Source of the DNA: Candidatus Aerophobota bacterium
GTDB lineage: Bacteria > Aerophobota > Aerophobia > Aerophobales > AE-B3A
Assembly: GCA_030672445.1 (NCBI GenBank)
Contig: DAOVGK010000042.1
Location: 1-7,002 of the forward strand
Length of the DNA stretch: 7,002 bases
Direction of reading: 5' to 3'
Both the position numbers and the translations under genes were made by a program. Positions 5,589 to 7,002 of this stretch are shown here, piece after piece (positions within the stretch are counted from its first letter, which is position 1; the number at the start of each line of letters is the position of its first letter). The notes under the pieces were generated by a model. The model had not been told where the DNA came from. It did no database searches and was given only the letters and a program-made list of their open reading frames with translations.

Positions 5589-6485
5589 TTAGATTATCTC
5601 CAGCTCAGGTTCTAATGAAATCCCAAATCTATCCCTGACTCTTTTTTTCACCTCTTCTATTAGCCTGAGTACGTCCTGAGCTGTAGCCTTGCCTTTATTG
5701 ATTATGAAGTTGGCATGCTGATGAGAAACCTGAGCATCTCCCATTCTCATTCCCAGACATCCAGCCTGTTGAATAAGATAACCAGCTGGATAAGATGAAG
5801 GATTTTTGAACACACATCCCGCAGAAGGAAAAGAAATCGGCTGGGTAAGAATTTTTCTCTTTCTTGTCTCTCTTAAACGAAAAAAAATGTCTTCCTTTTT
5901 TCCCGAGGACAAGGCTAAGTTAACCTCAATTATTACCCAATCCTTGTGCGCAAGAAAAGTGGAGGTGCGATAACCAAAATTCATATCTTTATTAGAAAGA
6001 ACTAAGCAGGTTTCATCCTTATCCAGTATTTTGACCGATAAAACCCCCTGGGAAAGCGATTGTCCAAAGGCACTGGCATTTCTTACTATTGCTCCCCCTA
6101 CTGTTCCCGGAATTCCAGATAAGGATTCCAAGCCTGAAAGCCCCTTTTGGGCTGTAAAATCTATCAAAGTGGACAAATCTGTCCCTGCTCCCACCTTTAT
6201 TTCTTCCTGGTGATTCTCTATTTTCCTGAAGGAACCGCCCAACTTAATTATCACTCCTTTGAAACCCTCATCTGGCACCAGCAACTTACTTCCATTACCA
6301 ATAACAAAAAAAGGAATCTTCTTTCTTTTGCAAAAGGATAGGATCAGCTTAAGATCCTCCAGATCCTCCGGAACTGCAAAGAGGTTGGCTGCCCCTCCTA
6401 TCTTTAAAGACGTTAGATTCTTCATAGATTGATGAAGAGCTATTCTACCTTTAATCTTCGGAACCTGATTTTCCTTGATCTGCAT
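5589..6485 (-). CDS. murB: UDP-N-acetylenolpyruvoylglucosamine reductase
   Basis: MurB reduces UDP-GlcNAc-enolpyruvate to UDP-MurNAc with NADPH and bound FAD, the second committed step of peptidoglycan precursor synthesis in the cytosol. From the ATG the product is 298 residues: TSLKIGGAA (25-33), FAD-binding VIGNGSKLLV (61-70), SGIPGTVGGA (123-132), the catalytic Arg in GYRTS (Arg173), PSAGCVFKNP (220-229), and LEPEL with the C-terminal Glu294. The proton-donor position, Ser in E. coli and S. aureus, is Cys224 here. The short form without the extra Tyr loop suggests the type II subfamily. I chose ATG 6485 over an in-frame TTG at 6509 because AGAGAGG lies 8 nt upstream and the predicted transcript starts near 6514, leaving no leader for the TTG. 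Confidence 0.95.
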   Translation of the reverse strand: MQIKENQVPKIKGRIALHQSMKNLTSLKIGGAANLFAVPEDLEDLKLILSFCKRKKIPFFVIGNGSKLLVPDEGFKGVIIKLGGSFRKIENHQEEIKVGAGTDLSTLIDFTAQKGLSGLESLSGIPGTVGGAIVRNASAFGQSLSQGVLSVKILDKDETCLVLSNKDMNFGYRTSTFLAHKDWVIIEVNLALSSGKKEDIFFRLRETRKRKILTQPISFPSAGCVFKNPSSYPAGYLIQQAGCLGMRMGDAQVSHQHANFIINKGKATAQDVLRLIEEVKKRVRDRFGISLEPELEII

Positions 6486-6493
6486 CGCCTTTT

Positions 6494-6500
6494 CCTCTCT
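6494..6500 (-). promoter_or_regulatory. Ribosome binding site selecting the murB ATG
   Basis: AGAGAGG on the minus strand sits 8 nt before the ATG at 6485. The upstream in-frame TTG (6509) has no comparable site. Confidence 0.65.
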
Positions 6501-6520
6501 CTTCTGCAAATTTGTTGTCT

Positions 6521-6549
6521 ATTTTATCCTAACTGTTATGATAAGTCAA
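6521..6549 (-). promoter_or_regulatory. Sigma70-type promoter of murB-ftsQ-ftsA-pdxA
   Basis: On the minus strand TTGACT (6549-6544) and TAAAAT (6526-6521) are separated by 17 nt. Each box differs from consensus at one position. Transcription would start near 6514, about 28 nt before the murB ATG. No other good promoter was seen between murB and pdxA, so it probably drives the whole set. Confidence 0.7.
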
Positions 6550-6560
6550 CTCTTCATCAT

Positions 6561-6601
6561 CTGGAGATTCCCCCCTTTTAAAAATTTTGGGGAATCTCCA
6601 G
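6561..6601. promoter_or_regulatory. Perfect 13-bp inverted repeat between divergent promoters
   Basis: CTGGAGATTCCCC (6561-6573) is the exact reverse complement of GGGGAATCTCCAG (6589-6601), around a 15-nt centre made of CC, T4, A5 and T4. It lies 12 bp from each of the two outward-facing -35 boxes (6549 and 6614). Neither strand has a T-tract after the stem, and both predicted transcripts start outside it. It is therefore more likely a DNA-level site, such as a regulator or architectural-protein site, than a terminator. Readthrough from outside could still form the RNA hairpin. Confidence 0.6.
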
Positions 6602-6613
6602 TATTTCGATCAC

Positions 6614-6643
6614 TTGACAAAGACAATCAAGATAAGGTATAAT
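6614..6643 (+). promoter_or_regulatory. Consensus sigma70-type promoter of yidD-yidC
   Basis: A perfect TTGACA (6614-6619) and a perfect TATAAT (6638-6643) are 18 nt apart. The start would be near 6650, leaving a leader of about 80 nt before yidD. This is the strongest promoter in the window. Confidence 0.85.
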
Positions 6644-6714
6644 AAGACGAAATAAGAGGCGATTAGTCAATTCCTTGAAAGTGTCCGGGCAATAACCCTG
6701 AGGCAAGAGGATAG

Positions 6715-6722
6715 AAGGAAGG
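6715..6722 (+). promoter_or_regulatory. Ribosome binding site selecting the yidD TTG start
   Basis: AAGGAAGG is 8 nt before the TTG at 6731. The first in-frame ATG, at 6746, has no Shine-Dalgarno-like sequence in range. Confidence 0.65.
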
Positions 6723-6730
6723 CAAATAAT

Positions 6731-6958
6731 TTGTTGTCTACCAAGATGACCAAAAAGCTGGGGACAGAAGCAATAATTTTTTATCAACTATGCATCTCTC
6801 CACTTTTTCCGCCCTCCTGCAGGTTCTATCCTACCTGCTCAGATTATTGCCGAAAGGCTCTAGAAAAATATGGCTTATTGAAAGGGAGCTGGCTGGGTAT
6901 AAAGAGACTCATAAGGTGCCATCCTTTCAACCCGGGGGGCTATGATCCGGTAAAGTAA
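6731..6958 (+). CDS. yidD: Membrane protein insertion efficiency factor YidD
   Basis: YidD is a small protein bound to the inner face of the membrane by an amphipathic N-terminus and assists YidC in inserting membrane proteins. The 75 residues are a typical length and show the family core throughout: [20 protein letters not shown], then Tyr and the [20 protein letters not shown] stretch, and the ending YDPVK. The conserved cysteines of SCRFYPTCS and RCHPF are all present. The start is TTG 6731 on the strength of its ribosome binding site; ATG 6746 would shorten the product by five residues. yidC follows after 12 nt in the same direction, as expected. The upstream genes rpmH and rnpA that usually precede yidD are absent; a strong promoter and an inverted repeat stand there instead. 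Confidence 0.95.
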   Translation: MLSTKMTKKLGTEAIIFYQLCISPLFPPSCRFYPTCSDYCRKALEKYGLLKGSWLGIKRLIRCHPFNPGGYDPVK

Positions 6959-6963
6959 GAGGA
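6957..6963 (+). promoter_or_regulatory. Ribosome binding site of yidC, overlapping the yidD stop
   Basis: AAGAGGA lies just before the ATG at 6971 and shares bases with the TAA of yidD (6956-6958). This points to coupled translation from one mRNA. Confidence 0.6.
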
Positions 6964-6970
6964 AAAATTT

Positions 6971-7002
6971 ATGGAGAAAAATGTCATTCTAGCTATTGTG
7001 TT
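6971..7002 (+). CDS. yidC: Membrane protein insertase YidC, first ten codons, cut by the window edge
   Basis: The ATG at 6971 begins MEKNVILAIV, which fits the hydrophobic first membrane segment of Gram-negative-type YidC. In that type the segment is followed by a large periplasmic domain. AAGAGGA (6957-6963) ends 7 nt before the ATG and overlaps the yidD stop codon. Identification rests on this short N-terminus plus the direct neighbour yidD, its usual partner. The rest lies outside the window. Confidence 0.75.
   Translation, partial: MEKNVILAIV

Noticed and set aside
6561..6601. Intrinsic terminator for either neighbour
   Set aside because: No T-tract follows the stem on either strand, and both adjacent genes point away from it.
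6650..6730. Remnant of rnpA or rpmH upstream of yidD
   Set aside because: No frame of the leader resembles either protein, and a strong promoter precedes it directly.
1..7002. CRISPR array, defence island or novel multi-gene system
   Set aside because: No spaced direct repeats, effector, toxin or transposase motifs are present. Apart from the integrase scar everything is recognisable housekeeping sequence.

Overview
The window is bacterial chromosome, nearly all of it housekeeping genes on the minus strand. It has ordinary Shine-Dalgarno sites, several GTG and TTG starts, and AT-leaning composition by eye. The gene set suggests a peptidoglycan-making bacterium with a divisome: a FAD enzyme of muropeptide synthesis (murB), ftsQ and ftsA. 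It also has the short, Thermotoga/archaeal-type S-adenosylhomocysteine hydrolase and a PdxA-family enzyme. I cannot place it at phylum level; an uncultured or deep-branching lineage is possible because several normally conserved gene neighbourhoods are broken.

Layout, read along the minus strand from right to left: murB (6485-5589), ftsQ (5530-4781), ftsA (4755-3553), a pdxA-family gene (3551-2496), ahcY (2351-1095), rplU (1084-761) and tRNA-Ser(CGA) (774-682). Spacing is tight: 1 nt between ftsA and pdxA, 10 nt between ahcY and rplU, and a 14-nt overlap of rplU with the tRNA. Co-transcription of at least murB-ftsQ-ftsA-pdxA and of ahcY-rplU-tRNA is likely. The first three genes are the tail of a classical division/cell-wall cluster, but ftsZ does not follow ftsA and murC/ddl are not upstream. 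rplU lacks its usual partners rpmA and obg.

At the right end, yidD (6731-6958) and the first codons of yidC (6971 onward) run on the plus strand from a consensus sigma70-type promoter. They are not preceded by rpmH and rnpA. The murB and yidD promoters are divergent and face away from a perfect 13-bp inverted repeat at 6561-6601.

Downstream of the tRNA (about 680 to 10) is a decayed mobile-element scar: a small XRE-type helix-turn-helix reading frame and an internally deleted tyrosine recombinase. Past it, two similar palindromes (67-87 and 104-122) lie just upstream of an ideal ribosome binding site and the first three codons of a minus-strand gene that leaves the window.

I see no complete novel defence or mobile system here. 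The most interesting points are the rplU/tRNA overlap, the paired operator-like palindromes, the palindrome between divergent promoters, a dispersed 9-nt-period repeat read as the C-terminus of the PdxA protein, and the rearranged housekeeping neighbourhoods.
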